Assembly: GCA_030144965.1 (NCBI GenBank)
Contig: JAMPUU010000017.1
Coordinates: 62,001 to 126,000, forward strand
Length of the DNA stretch: 64,000 bases
Reading direction: 5' to 3'
Source: Nitrospira sp. BO4
GTDB taxonomy: Bacteria > Nitrospirota > Nitrospiria > Nitrospirales > Nitrospiraceae
Shown here: positions 52,844 through 62,250 of the stretch, in pieces
Numbering within the stretch: the stretch's first letter is position 1
Layout of the letters: each line of letters starts with the position of its first letter
The notes under the pieces: generated by a model
Told to the model about the DNA's origin: nothing
The model's input: the letters and a program-made list of their open reading frames with translations, nothing else
Database searches by the model: none
Position numbers and translations under genes: made by a program

Positions 52844-53742
52844 GTGAGTTGTCCGACAGCCGGTCGAAGCAAGAGGCAGTTGCCGGCTCGGTCGGCGTCA
52901 TCGAGCCACATCCGGCGTATGACGTGCAGGGCGTTCGGTTCCGCTACCAGTCCAAGGGATCGGATCCCATCAGGTGGATCCTTGAGGATGTCTCCTTTTC
53001 CGCTCAAGCAGGTGAAGTGTTGGGAGTCGTCGGTCCCAATGGATCGGGGAAAACCTCCTTGCTGAAAGTGCTGGCGCGGCTGCTGCGTCCGGTGCAAGGC
53101 CGCATCGATTTGTTCGGACAAGAATTAGCCTCTATGGCTCAACAAGAGGTCGCTTGTGCCGTTGGCGTGGTACCACAAGATAGCCAACAGCTCTTTCCGT
53201 TTACCGTTGCAGAAACCGTCCTCATGGGGCGCTTTCCTCATCGGCCTCGTGGGCGATGGACCAGCGGATTCGGATGGGAAAGTCGAGAAGACGTGGCCAT
53301 TGCCGAAGAGGCGATGATGACGGTGGATATCGTCCACCTGGCTCATCGTGCCGTCACGGATCTCTCCGGTGGCGAGCGTCAGCGCGCCATGATTGCGCGG
53401 GCGCTTGCGCAGACGCCGAAAGTCTTGTTGCTCGATGAGCCGACCGCATTCCTCGATCTGCAGCATCAGGTTGAAATCTGTTCGGTGTTGGTCCGGCTCA
53501 AAGAGGAAAGCCGCTTAACCGTCGTTCTCGTGTCGCATGATTTGAATCTCGTCAGCCAGTATTGCGACCGGATTTTGTTATTGGATCACGGTCAGGTCAT
53601 ACGGCTGGGCCGCCCAGAAGAAGTGATTGAACCGGAGGTCTTGGAGTCGGTGTATCGGTGCCGGGTATTGGTAGATCGGCATCCGGGAACCGGGTTGCCT
53701 CGGGTGACGCTTCCAGGCCGCTCCTTGTCCGGAGGAATATGA
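52840..53742 (+). CDS. btuD: B12 ABC transporter ATPase
   Basis: This encodes 300 residues from GTG 52840 (GTGA overlap with btuC stop). Walker A is VGPNGSGKTSLLK, Q-loop GVVPQDSQQLFPF, signature TDLSGGERQRAMIARAL, Walker B VLLLDEPTAFLD and switch His in VLVSHDLN. It powers corrinoid import. Confidence 0.92.
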   Translation: MSELSDSRSKQEAVAGSVGVIEPHPAYDVQGVRFRYQSKGSDPIRWILEDVSFSAQAGEVLGVVGPNGSGKTSLLKVLARLLRPVQGRIDLFGQELASMAQQEVACAVGVVPQDSQQLFPFTVAETVLMGRFPHRPRGRWTSGFGWESREDVAIAEEAMMTVDIVHLAHRAVTDLSGGERQRAMIARALAQTPKVLLLDEPTAFLDLQHQVEICSVLVRLKEESRLTVVLVSHDLNLVSQYCDRILLLDHGQVIRLGRPEEVIEPEVLESVYRCRVLVDRHPGTGLPRVTLPGRSLSGGI

Positions 53743-53743
53743 T

Positions 53744-54511
53744 ATGAGGCCGGGCAAGATCGCGCTGCTTCATTTAGCGACGGTTCCTGGGGCCATCGAG
53801 CGGAACCGGTACGTGATTGTCGAAGCCATCAAACACGCCGCCGCAACCGGCGCCGAGTGGATCGTGACGCCGGAGCTTGCAGTGTGCGGACTTCAGTTTG
53901 CCCACGTCGTTGGCTCGGATTGGATTCAACCGCAACCCGATCCATGGATGCAACAGGTCTGCAAGCTGGTCAGGACTTTGAAGCGAACCGTATTTCTCGG
54001 CTGCCCGGAGCGGGAGGGCGGTCGGTGCTATAACTCGGTGTTTGTCATCGGCCCGACTGGCGAGATTTTGGGCAAACATCGCAAGATCAATGTGGTGAGC
54101 GATTCACTGGGATGGTCGAGCCCCGGCGACAGTGTCGCTCCGATCGAATGCGATGGGATCAAGGTCGGTGTGCTTATCTGTAGTGACGTCTATACGTCGA
54201 ATATCGCCAGGGCGCTGAGATTCGAAGGGGCGCAGATGTTAGTGTCGCCGGCGTCATGGGGACCTGGAATTCATGGTCCGAACGGGGAGTGGGAGCAGCG
54301 GACTCATGAAACAGGACTTCCATTGATCGTCTGTAATCGAACCGGCGCAGAGAAGACGCTGGATTTTTGGAAGGCTCCAAGTCTCGTCGTGCAGGACGGC
54401 ACGCGTCTGCTCGCACACACGTCCAAGAAATCCGCCGTGCTGACATTCAACTGGGATTTCGACGCCATGAGCCTGCGTTCTTCAAAGTATTCCATCGACT
54501 ACATCAGGTAG
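53744..54511 (+). CDS. carbon-nitrogen hydrolase (nitrilase superfamily)
   Basis: This encodes 255 residues with the catalytic triad Glu in IVTPELAVCG, Lys in GKHRKINVV and Cys in GVLICSDVYTS. The C-terminal part is SPASWGPGIHGPNGEW. These enzymes cleave amides or nitriles in the cytoplasm. It starts one base after btuD and sits under riboswitch 1, so its substrate may be a corrinoid amide or a side product of B12 salvage. That link is inferred from context; the family itself is clear. Confidence 0.87.
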   Translation: MRPGKIALLHLATVPGAIERNRYVIVEAIKHAAATGAEWIVTPELAVCGLQFAHVVGSDWIQPQPDPWMQQVCKLVRTLKRTVFLGCPEREGGRCYNSVFVIGPTGEILGKHRKINVVSDSLGWSSPGDSVAPIECDGIKVGVLICSDVYTSNIARALRFEGAQMLVSPASWGPGIHGPNGEWEQRTHETGLPLIVCNRTGAEKTLDFWKAPSLVVQDGTRLLAHTSKKSAVLTFNWDFDAMSLRSSKYSIDYIR

Positions 54512-54649
54512 TCATACGACCTGTGATCAGAGTCAGTTTAGCGAGTCAGCAATGTTCGGTTGATCGATACAAACCGGTGTAGACAGGAAGAGAGGCACCC
54601 CTCTCCTGCATAGGAATCAGGGTGCGTAACAATTATTCTGGGGGGATTC

Positions 54650-54807
54650 TTTAAGACCATACCGTCAGCGACGGGGAAGATGGTGAAAATCCATCACGGT
54701 GCCGCCACTGTAAGCGGGGAGTGACTCTGCACGATGCCACTGTGTGCTTCGGCGCATGGGAAGGCGCAGAGTTAACGACGAGCCGCAAGTCAGGAGACCC
54801 AACTGCC
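54650..54807 (+). promoter_or_regulatory. cobalamin riboswitch 2 (upstream of btuB)
   Basis: In order: GGGGAAGATGGTGAAAATCC, ACGGTGCCGCCACTGTAAGC, GCCACTGTGTGC-TTCG-GCGCA, GGGAAGGCGC and AGCCGCAAGTCAGGAGACC. The compact peripheral stem contrasts with riboswitch 1. The btuB ribosome site (GGGAGG) follows within 35 bases, so control is probably at translation; no T-run terminator is seen. Confidence 0.92.
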
Positions 54808-54845
54808 GGGATTATCGATGCCCTTCGAGTCAAAGGGAGGTTTCC

Positions 54846-56873
54846 ATGAGTCGGGTTCGTCCGTGTTTGTTGTGCAGTTTTCTCGTTTTTCTATTCGGCC
54901 TCTTTTCTCCTCTAGCCTCTGCATTTGCGCAGGATATCGCGATGGCCGATCAGCAAGAGGTCATCGAGGTCCCCGATGTGGTGGTCAGCGCGACCAAGAC
55001 AGCAATTCCAGCCAAGCAAGTCACCAGCGCCGTAGAGGTGATCACCGGCGAAGACATGCAACAACGAAAAGTCAGAACCGTTGTGGAGGCCCTGCGCTGG
55101 GCTCAAGGACTTTCCATCAATCAAAGTGGTGGCCTCGGCACGGTCGTGGACGTGCGGATGCGGGGCGGAACGCCGGAGCAAACGCTCGTGCTCATCGATG
55201 GAGCGATCGTCAACAGCGCCACGATCGGGAATTATGACTTTGCCAACCTCACATCCGATAACATCGAGCGGATTGAGATTCTGAGAGGTAGCCAGAGCAT
55301 GTTGTGGGGTTCGGATGCGATGGGCGGTGTGATCAATATCACGACGAAGCGAGGGCGGGACAAGCCCAACATCTCCGCGTTTACCGAGTACGGATCATTC
55401 AATACCATTCGAGGGGGAGGCAGCCTAGCCGGGAAGAAGGGGCCCATTGATTTTTCCGGTTCGCTCACCCGTTTGGATTCGGCCGGATTTTCGGCCATCA
55501 ATTATCGACGCGGTGCTGCTGAGCGCGATGGATACCACAATTGGCAGGGATCGGTTCGGGTCGGGGCCGATCTTCCCAGGGATGGACGACTCGAGTTTAG
55601 TTTTCGATGGATGCAGAGCGTCGTCAATTTCGATGGGTTTGCGTTTAATCCAGTCACCTTTGCATCCGATCCAGCGGATGTTCTCGGGGCGAAATCAAAT
55701 GATACCCAATACATTTTTGCAGGAAACTATTCGCAGCCGATCACCTCATGGTGGTCGCAACGATTGACATTGTCGCGAGCGACGGACAATCTCGTGAGTA
55801 ACGGGGGAACTTTCGAACGGAACGTTGTGACCGATATAACGGCGCCGATTGGGTTCCCATTCAAGTCACAGATTGAGACGACGAGCAACCGGATTGAATG
55901 GCAGCATAACATTCAAGTCGGTAAACCCTTGTTGCTGACAGGTGGATATCAATTTCGTGAGCAGAAGGGCAGCAATCGAGACCTGCTTACAAATATAAAC
56001 ACGTTTGAGAATAAAGTTCTCAGCAGTCATGCGGGATTCGGGGAGGCACAGCTCAACCTTTGGGATCGTGTGTTTGGAACAGCGGGGATTCGGCAGGACG
56101 AGTATAACGTGTTTGGAAGCGCCACAACGTATCGTGTGACTGGGGGATATCTGCACCAAGAAACGGGGACAAAACTGCGCGGAAGTTATGCAACAGGGTT
56201 TCGAGCTCCGACGATCAACCAATTGTTTTTCCCTGGGTTCGGGAATCCGAATTTGCAGCCCGAGAAGAGCCAAGCTTTGGATGCAGCCATTGAACAAACA
56301 TTACCAAATGATTGGGGTTCGATCAGCGTAGGATACTTTTGGACTCGTTATCGCAATCTCATCCTGTCTGTGTTTGATCCGCTTGTTTGTACGGCGCCTG
56401 GTTCGTTCGGGTTCTGTGCGCAGAATGCGGGGTTGGCTAGAGCGCAGGGCGTGGAGGTCAGCACAAAGTTGAAGCTCCTCCGTGATAGAGCATGGGCTAA
56501 GAGCCTGGATCTGATGATCAATTATACGTACTCAGCCACGCGCGATAGTAGTGATGGTTCGGAGACACGCCTGCCAAGGTGGCCGCTCCATCAAATAACG
56601 ACCATCATCAGCTATCAACCTCTTGAGGGTCTTCGGGGTAACCTGGAGGGGCGGTACGTGGGTGAGCGGTTTAACAACGTTGGCAACAACGGACCGATCC
56701 CATCATTCGTGGTCTGGAATCTCTCCGCCAGTTATGACATCACAAAGCAGGTCCAGGCCTATTTGCGTTTCGACAACATCTTCAATGAGAAGTATGAAGA
56801 GGTCCTGTTCTTCGGCACGCCGATCCGCTCGATTTTCGGCGGCGTGCGCATCAATTATGATCTTCCGATCTAG
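54846..56873 (+). CDS. btuB: TonB-dependent B12 receptor
   Basis: This encodes 675 residues from ATG 54846 (AAGGGAGG upstream); the earlier in-frame codons lie in the riboswitch. It has a signal peptide ending AFAQ, a TonB box-like EVPDVVVSATKT, a plug domain (GTVVDVRMRGGTPEQTLVLI; IERIEILRGSQSMLWGSDAM), then a 22-strand barrel with GFRAPTINQLFFPGFGNPNL and a C-terminal strand ending in a hydrophobic residue. It imports corrinoids across the outer membrane. Confidence 0.92.
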   Translation: MSRVRPCLLCSFLVFLFGLFSPLASAFAQDIAMADQQEVIEVPDVVVSATKTAIPAKQVTSAVEVITGEDMQQRKVRTVVEALRWAQGLSINQSGGLGTVVDVRMRGGTPEQTLVLIDGAIVNSATIGNYDFANLTSDNIERIEILRGSQSMLWGSDAMGGVINITTKRGRDKPNISAFTEYGSFNTIRGGGSLAGKKGPIDFSGSLTRLDSAGFSAINYRRGAAERDGYHNWQGSVRVGADLPRDGRLEFSFRWMQSVVNFDGFAFNPVTFASDPADVLGAKSNDTQYIFAGNYSQPITSWWSQRLTLSRATDNLVSNGGTFERNVVTDITAPIGFPFKSQIETTSNRIEWQHNIQVGKPLLLTGGYQFREQKGSNRDLLTNINTFENKVLSSHAGFGEAQLNLWDRVFGTAGIRQDEYNVFGSATTYRVTGGYLHQETGTKLRGSYATGFRAPTINQLFFPGFGNPNLQPEKSQALDAAIEQTLPNDWGSISVGYFWTRYRNLILSVFDPLVCTAPGSFGFCAQNAGLARAQGVEVSTKLKLLRDRAWAKSLDLMINYTYSATRDSSDGSETRLPRWPLHQITTIISYQPLEGLRGNLEGRYVGERFNNVGNNGPIPSFVVWNLSASYDITKQVQAYLRFDNIFNEKYEEVLFFGTPIRSIFGGVRINYDLPI

Positions 56874-58280
56874 ATGAGCATGGTGGATTATCCACGGTTG
56901 GTCATTGCCGGGACGTCAAGCGGCGTCGGGAAGACGACCGCCACGTTGGGGATTTTGGCGGCCTTGCGTGAGCGAGGCCGCCGGGTTCAGCCGTTCAAGG
57001 TCGGGCCCGACTTTATCGATCCGAGCCATCACCGGGCGGCTACCGGCTGCTCGTCTCGAAATCTTGACGGGTGGATGCTTGGGGGGGACCTGAATCGTTC
57101 GATCTTTGCCCGCGCCGCGGCCGACGCGGAGATCTCGATTATCGAAGGCATGATGGGGCTGTTCGACGGCAGTTCGCCGCTGAACGAGGTCGGCAGCACG
57201 GCTGAATTGGCGAAGCAAGTGAATGCGCCGGTGCTGCTCGTAGTCGATGGGAGCGCGATGGCCCGATCCGCGGCGGCGATGGTAGGCGGTTACGCGCGCT
57301 TTGATCCCGAGCTGCGTGTTGCGGGAGTTTTGTTCAATCGTGTCGGGAGTGAAGGACATTATCAACTCCTGAAGGCGGCTGTTGAGCAATCTACCGACGT
57401 GGTGTCCGTCGGATATTTGCGTTCGGATCCCGCGATGACCATTTCGGATCGGCATCTCGGACTGGTCATGGCCATGGAGCAAGGTGGCGATCAGCTTTAT
57501 CATCGCTTGGCAATGGCAGCGCTGGAGACGGTTAATCTCGATCGGATCGAGGCACTCGCCCATTCGTGTGGCACGCTGCCGGGATCAGTCTCTCAGCCGG
57601 CGATAAAGAGTCATGGCCGTACCGTTCGAATCGGTGTGGCACAAGATCGGGCGTTTTGCTTTTACTACCCGGACAATCTTGAATTGCTGGAAGCGGCCGG
57701 CGCCGAACTCGTGAGATTTTCTCCGTTGAACGACGACGTATTGCCGGATGTCGAGATGCTGTATCTTGGCGGTGGATATCCGGAATTGTATGGCGAGGAG
57801 TTGGCCAAAAATGCCTCGATGCGCGCGGCCATCAAGCGGTTTGCCGAGCGCGGCGGGGTAATCTATGGGGAATGCGGTGGGTTGATGTATCTGACGGAAT
57901 CGATCCGCGATTTCGATGGCCGTTCACATGCAATGGTCGGAGTCTTTCCGGTCGAAACGGCCATGCGGAAACACGGCCTTACTTTGGGGTATCGAACGGT
58001 GGAATGTTCACGACGCAGCATTCTCGGAGAGGCCGGCGTTACAGCGCGAGGCCACGAGTTCCACTATTCAACGTTGGTTGCAAGAGAGCCGCTGCAGTAT
58101 GCCTGTACACTGAGCGATGCAGAAGGCAGTTCGAAGGGGAAGGACGGATTGACAAGACACAATGTCCTCGCGCTCTATACTCATCTGCACTTTGCGAGTC
58201 AGCCGCAGATCGGGACGGCGCTGGTGAATGCTGCCCGTCATTCCGCCGGTCGCACGTCGGTAAGCGCGGGCCGGGCGTGA
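56874..58280 (+). CDS. cbiA: cobyrinate a,c-diamide synthase
   Basis: This encodes 468 residues. The ATP domain starts RLVIAGTSSGVGKTTATLGI, with FKVGPDFIDPSHH and IIEGMMGLFDGSSP. The glutaminase domain has the catalytic Cys in VIYGECGGLMYLTE and a His in GHEFHYS. It amidates cobyrinate using Gln and ATP. It directly follows the btuB stop (TAGATG). Confidence 0.93.
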   Translation: MSMVDYPRLVIAGTSSGVGKTTATLGILAALRERGRRVQPFKVGPDFIDPSHHRAATGCSSRNLDGWMLGGDLNRSIFARAAADAEISIIEGMMGLFDGSSPLNEVGSTAELAKQVNAPVLLVVDGSAMARSAAAMVGGYARFDPELRVAGVLFNRVGSEGHYQLLKAAVEQSTDVVSVGYLRSDPAMTISDRHLGLVMAMEQGGDQLYHRLAMAALETVNLDRIEALAHSCGTLPGSVSQPAIKSHGRTVRIGVAQDRAFCFYYPDNLELLEAAGAELVRFSPLNDDVLPDVEMLYLGGGYPELYGEELAKNASMRAAIKRFAERGGVIYGECGGLMYLTESIRDFDGRSHAMVGVFPVETAMRKHGLTLGYRTVECSRRSILGEAGVTARGHEFHYSTLVAREPLQYACTLSDAEGSSKGKDGLTRHNVLALYTHLHFASQPQIGTALVNAARHSAGRTSVSAGRA

Positions 58281-58879
58281 TGATGGATCACGACGAGCAT
58301 AAAGCGAAAATGGAGCGTCTGAAGGCCTCCGTTGATCGACACATCGAGGAGGCGCAACAGGAAAAGGGCCTGTTAATCGTCTATACCGGCGCAGGCAAGG
58401 GGAAGACGACTGCTGCGCTGGGGATGGTGCTGCGCTGCATCGGGCACGGGCAGAAGGTCGCGGTGGTGCAGTTTATCAAGGGCGCGATCGATACTGCGGA
58501 AGAGCGCGCTCTGAAGTCTCTGGGCGAACGAGTCATCTTCCTGCGGATGGGAGAGGGCTACACCTGGGAAACTCAAGACCGGGCACGCGACACGCAGTTT
58601 ACGCAACAGGCCTGGAAGACGGCTTGTGAATTCCTGCGCGATGCGTCCTATGCCATGATCGTCCTCGACGAGTTCAATATCGCGCTGCAGCACGACTATG
58701 TCGGTCTTCAAGAGGTCCTGCCGGTGCTTCGCGATCGGCCGCCGATGCAGCATGTGGTGATTACCGGTAGAGGGGCGCCGGCGAAACTCATTGACGAGGC
58801 CGATTTGGTGACGGAGATGAAACAAGTGAAACATCCTTTCCGCCGGGGCATCAAAGCACAGCCCGGAGTCGAATTTTGA
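58280..58879 (+). CDS. cobO: corrinoid adenosyltransferase, CobO/BtuR type
   Basis: This encodes 199 residues. P-loop IVYTGAGKGKTTAALGM, then VVQFIKGAIDTAEERAL, VLDEFNIALQHDYV, VITGRGAP and the end FRRGIKAQPGVEF, all diagnostic of CobA/CobO/BtuR. It adenosylates Co(I) corrinoids. Start overlaps cbiA stop (TGATG). Confidence 0.95.
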   Translation: MMDHDEHKAKMERLKASVDRHIEEAQQEKGLLIVYTGAGKGKTTAALGMVLRCIGHGQKVAVVQFIKGAIDTAEERALKSLGERVIFLRMGEGYTWETQDRARDTQFTQQAWKTACEFLRDASYAMIVLDEFNIALQHDYVGLQEVLPVLRDRPPMQHVVITGRGAPAKLIDEADLVTEMKQVKHPFRRGIKAQPGVEF

Positions 58880-59094
58880 AAGGGCCGGTACAGAAGACCT
58901 GCGGGGCATGCGGGAACTCGTTTGAGTGCGGCGGCTATCAATGTTGGTGCGGGACGGTCGGGATTACCGAACAGCAAATGGATTGGATTGCCGCACGATT
59001 TGAGGACTGCCTTTGTCCAGGCTGTTTGAGAAAAATCGCCACCGGAGAATTGGGGCCGCAGGCGACAGAGACTATCGGACCCAGTGCTTCATAA
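58876..59094 (+). CDS. small Cys-rich CWC protein
   Basis: This encodes 72 residues from TTG 58876, overlapping the cobO stop. Pattern CGACGNSFECG, YQCWCG and CLCPGCL matches the Cys-rich CWC family, a probable zinc-binding protein of unknown function. Recurrent presence between cobalamin genes would suggest a role there. Confidence 0.75.
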   Translation: MKGPVQKTCGACGNSFECGGYQCWCGTVGITEQQMDWIAARFEDCLCPGCLRKIATGELGPQATETIGPSAS

Positions 59095-59287
59095 TGGACG
59101 TGCAGCGGATATTGAACGATGGTGTGTGACGCGGGTTCACCTGTGCCATTCATTCGCTATTTAGCGTGACCGGTGTCTTGACGGCGCAGAGCAACCGATT
59201 GAGGACATTGGCTGATGGAGCGGCTTCCTCCACCCAGCTCAATACGGACAGGTTGCCAATCGCATGGATACTGGGATAAGGAAGGGT

Positions 59288-60055
59288 ATGCCCGGTAAAA
59301 CCCGTATCATCAAAGGAATACGGTCCCATAGCAATGGGGCGGTTTCCAAGCCAGATGCCTCCCGACATCATAACGGTGCGGATCACGCGTTCACCGTGAA
59401 CGAGCGCAAGGCCGTCTATCGCGCCATTTTTGAGCGCCGCGATGTCCGTCGCAATTTTCTGCCGACACCGATTCCCAACAAAGTGCTGACCCGGTTGCTG
59501 ACGGCGGCTCATCACGCCGGTTCAGTCGGGTTCATGCAGCCATGGGACTTTGTGGTCATCCGCGATCGTTCGACAAAACGTGCAGTGAAGAGCTTATTCA
59601 ATGAAGTGAATGCTAAGGCTGCGGCACGGTATACCGGCAGCAGGGCGGCTCTCTATCGAAGCTTGAAACTGGAGGGCATCGAGGAAGCGCCGGTCAATCT
59701 TTGTGTGACGTGCAGCCGGCGGCGTGGCGGTCCGCATGTCCTGGGCCGTGCGACGGTGCGCGAGACGGATTTGTACAGCACGTGCTGTGCCGTTCAGAAT
59801 CTCTGGCTGGCCGCTCGTGCAGAAGGTATCGGTGTCGGCTGGGTCAGTATTCTGGACCACGAGGCGCTGAAGCGGGTGGTCGGCGTCCCCAAGTCGGTGA
59901 CGGTGCTGGCCTATCTTTGCCTTGGATATGTGGCCGGCTTTGAAGCGCGGCCCGATCTTGAAACCGTGGGGTGGCGGAAGCGGATTCCGGTTGGCCGGTT
60001 GATCCATTATGAGTCATGGGGCAACCGAGCCCGTGATAAGAGGGGGGAAAGGTGA
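59288..60055 (+). CDS. bluB: 5,6-dimethylbenzimidazole synthase
   Basis: This encodes 255 residues from ATG 59288 (AAGGAAGG just upstream; the precise start is uncertain). The flavin-binding domain shows RRDVRRNFLPTPIP, AAHHAGSVGFMQPWDFVVIR, TVRETDLYSTCCAVQNLWLA and GIGVGWVSIL, as in BluB. It splits reduced FMN with O2 to give the lower ligand DMB, which implies aerobic growth. The 59,095-59,287 gap holds no gene. Confidence 0.92.
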   Translation: MPGKTRIIKGIRSHSNGAVSKPDASRHHNGADHAFTVNERKAVYRAIFERRDVRRNFLPTPIPNKVLTRLLTAAHHAGSVGFMQPWDFVVIRDRSTKRAVKSLFNEVNAKAAARYTGSRAALYRSLKLEGIEEAPVNLCVTCSRRRGGPHVLGRATVRETDLYSTCCAVQNLWLAARAEGIGVGWVSILDHEALKRVVGVPKSVTVLAYLCLGYVAGFEARPDLETVGWRKRIPVGRLIHYESWGNRARDKRGER

Positions 60056-60660
60056 TGCGCATCACCAAGGTTTACACGAGAACAGGGGACGCGGGAAAAA
60101 CCAGGCTGGCGGGAGGGCAGCAGGTCTGGAAAGATAGTTTGCGCGTCGAAGCCTACGGGACGGTGGATGAGCTCAACGCGTCGGTCGGCGTGGTTCGCGT
60201 GATGAACGCCGACATGACAGATGAGCACGAGGCTGCCCAGCGGCTTGAAGAGGAGCTGCGTTGGGTGCAAAACAAGCTATTTGATGTGGGGAGCATTCTT
60301 GCGACGGCGCCCGGGCAGACGTTCAAGAATATGCCGCAGGTGGCGGTGCAGGATGTCACGCGCCTGGAAAAACTGATCGATCGCTGTCAAAAAGATCTGG
60401 AGCCCCTTAAAGAATTCATCCTGCCGGGAGGGGGGAAAGTGTCCGGCTTTCTGCATCAGGCCAGGACGATCTGCCGCCGGGCAGAGCGGTTGTGCGTCGC
60501 ACTATCGAAAACGGAACCGGTAGAGCCTGCGATCATCAAGTTCGTCAATCGGCTCAGCGACGCCCTATTTGTATTGGCTCGTTGGGTGGCCAAGACTCAG
60601 GGTGAGTCGGAGTTCCTATGGGAGCGGGATGTCCAGCCCAAGAAGAACCAAGAAGCGTGA
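60055..60660 (+). CDS. pduO: PduO-type corrinoid adenosyltransferase
   Basis: This encodes 201 residues with PduO features: TKVYTRTGDAGKTRLAGGQ, VEAYGTVDELNASVGVVR, WVQNKLFDVGSILAT, FILPGGGKVSGFLHQARTIC and CRRAERLCVAL. It uses the same substrate class as CobO but a different fold. Start ATG 60055 overlaps the bluB stop; GTG 60052 is also possible. Confidence 0.93.
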   Translation: MRITKVYTRTGDAGKTRLAGGQQVWKDSLRVEAYGTVDELNASVGVVRVMNADMTDEHEAAQRLEEELRWVQNKLFDVGSILATAPGQTFKNMPQVAVQDVTRLEKLIDRCQKDLEPLKEFILPGGGKVSGFLHQARTICRRAERLCVALSKTEPVEPAIIKFVNRLSDALFVLARWVAKTQGESEFLWERDVQPKKNQEA

Positions 60661-61186
60661 TCGAGCCCAGCCTGCGGGGAAACTGATATTTGTTCTCGGT
60701 GGGGCGGCGTCAGGCAAAAGCGAGGTGGCGCTTCGCCTGGGACAAGGGGACCGGCCGAAGGCCTTTGTCGCAACCGGCCAGGCGCTGGATGATGAGATGA
60801 TGGCTCGGATTACTCGGCATCAATCGACCCGCCCTTCCGACTGGGTGACGTTTGAGGTTCCAGCGAAGCTCGTGAATTGGCTTGATAGAAAAGGGAAGCA
60901 ATATCAATCTATTGTTATAGATTGTCTCATGTTATGGTTGAATAATTTAGGCGGGAAGATTACTGAAAAAATGCTCGTTGAAGAGATCGCGAGATTGCTC
61001 CAAGCCATTCGAAAGGTACGGGCGAAGGTGGTGCTTGTCAGTAATGAACTCGGGATGAGTCTGGTCCCGGTTGGACCGGACGTCCGGCGCTTTCGCGATC
61101 TGGCCGGAAAGATGAACCAGTTGGTGGCGGATGAAGCGGATGAAGTCCACTTTGTCGTGAGCGGACAGACCTTAAGACTGAAGTAA
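60629..61186 (+). CDS. cobU: adenosylcobinamide kinase/guanylyltransferase
   Basis: This encodes 185 residues from ATG 60629, overlapping pduO by 32 bases. P-loop VLGGAASGKSEVALRL, RITRHQSTRPSDWVTFEVP, IVIDCLMLWLNNLG, VLVSNELGMSLVP and FRDLAGKMNQLVA are standard CobU/CobP motifs. It makes GDP-cobinamide. Confidence 0.93.
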   Translation: MSSPRRTKKRDRAQPAGKLIFVLGGAASGKSEVALRLGQGDRPKAFVATGQALDDEMMARITRHQSTRPSDWVTFEVPAKLVNWLDRKGKQYQSIVIDCLMLWLNNLGGKITEKMLVEEIARLLQAIRKVRAKVVLVSNELGMSLVPVGPDVRRFRDLAGKMNQLVADEADEVHFVVSGQTLRLK

Positions 61187-61194
61187 AGGATGTC

Positions 61195-62250
61195 ATGAAA
61201 CTAGCTGATGTAGTGGACAAAATTGAAGTGCCTGACGAGCAGGTGGCACGACAGGCTCAGGCTCGGCTCGATCGTTTGACCAAGCCGATAGGAAGCCTCG
61301 GCCGTCTGGAGGAACTGGCCGTGCGGTATGCCATGATTGTCGGCGAAGTAAAGCCAAGCGTGCCGAAAGGTGTCGTCTTCACGTTTGCCGCGGACCATGG
61401 GATCGCCCGTGAAGGTGTCAGCGCCTATCCTCAAGAGGTCACACCGCAGATGGTGCTGAATTTCCTGCGCGGCGGCGCAGGGGTCAATGTGCTGGCGCGG
61501 CATGCCGGGATTGAAGTCCGTGTGGTCGATATCGGTGTCGCCTACGAATTCGGCTCGATATCCGGGCTGATCCACAAAAAGATCATGCCGGGAACCAATA
61601 GCTTTCTTACCGGACCGGCGATGAGCCGAGAGCAGGCGGAACAGGCAATTACGACCGGCATTCAACTCGCGATGGACGCAGCCAATCAGGGAATCGGGAT
61701 GATCGGAACCGGTGAAATGGGAATCGGCAACACCACGGCCAGCACTGCGATCACGGCTATCATGACCGGGCGGCCGGTGGAGGAGGTGGCCGGGCGCGGC
61801 ACGGGAATCGACGATGTGGGCTACCGGCATAAGGTGTCGGTCATCAAGGAGGCGCTGTCATTTCACCATCTTGATTCGAGCGACGCATTTGAAGTCCTGT
61901 CGAAAGTAGGCGGACTCGAAATCGCCGGACTCGTGGGCCTCATTCTTGGGTCGGCTTCGGTGAGAGTGCCGGTGGTACTGGATGGATTCATTGCCGGAGC
62001 CGCCGCGCTGATCGCGGCTCGTCTGCAGCCCAAGTGTCTTGGTTACATGATTGCCTCCCATCGATCTGCGGAGTGCGGGCATCAGGTATTGCTCGACCAT
62101 CTCGGATTGAAGCCGCTGCTAGATCTGAATCTACGGCTGGGTGAGGGGACTGGCGCTTGTTTGGCCATGAATCTGATGTGTGCCGCCATCAAGATCATGA
62201 CCGAAATGGCCACGTTCGGCGAGGCCGGTGTGTCGGAGCGTCGAGCATGA
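61195..62250 (+). CDS. cobT: DMB phosphoribosyltransferase
   Basis: This encodes 351 residues: DRLTKPIGSLGRLEELAVRY, FAADHGIAREGVSAYPQEVT, GEMGIGNTTASTAITAIMTG and LDGFIAGAAALIAARLQP, typical of CobT. It activates DMB with nicotinate mononucleotide to alpha-ribazole phosphate. Confidence 0.95.
   Translation: MKLADVVDKIEVPDEQVARQAQARLDRLTKPIGSLGRLEELAVRYAMIVGEVKPSVPKGVVFTFAADHGIAREGVSAYPQEVTPQMVLNFLRGGAGVNVLARHAGIEVRVVDIGVAYEFGSISGLIHKKIMPGTNSFLTGPAMSREQAEQAITTGIQLAMDAANQGIGMIGTGEMGIGNTTASTAITAIMTGRPVEEVAGRGTGIDDVGYRHKVSVIKEALSFHHLDSSDAFEVLSKVGGLEIAGLVGLILGSASVRVPVVLDGFIAGAAALIAARLQPKCLGYMIASHRSAECGHQVLLDHLGLKPLLDLNLRLGEGTGACLAMNLMCAAIKIMTEMATFGEAGVSERRA

Noticed and set aside
54744-54845. 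N-terminal extension of btuB
   Set aside because: These codons lie within cobalamin riboswitch 2; the signal peptide and ribosome site place the start at 54,846.
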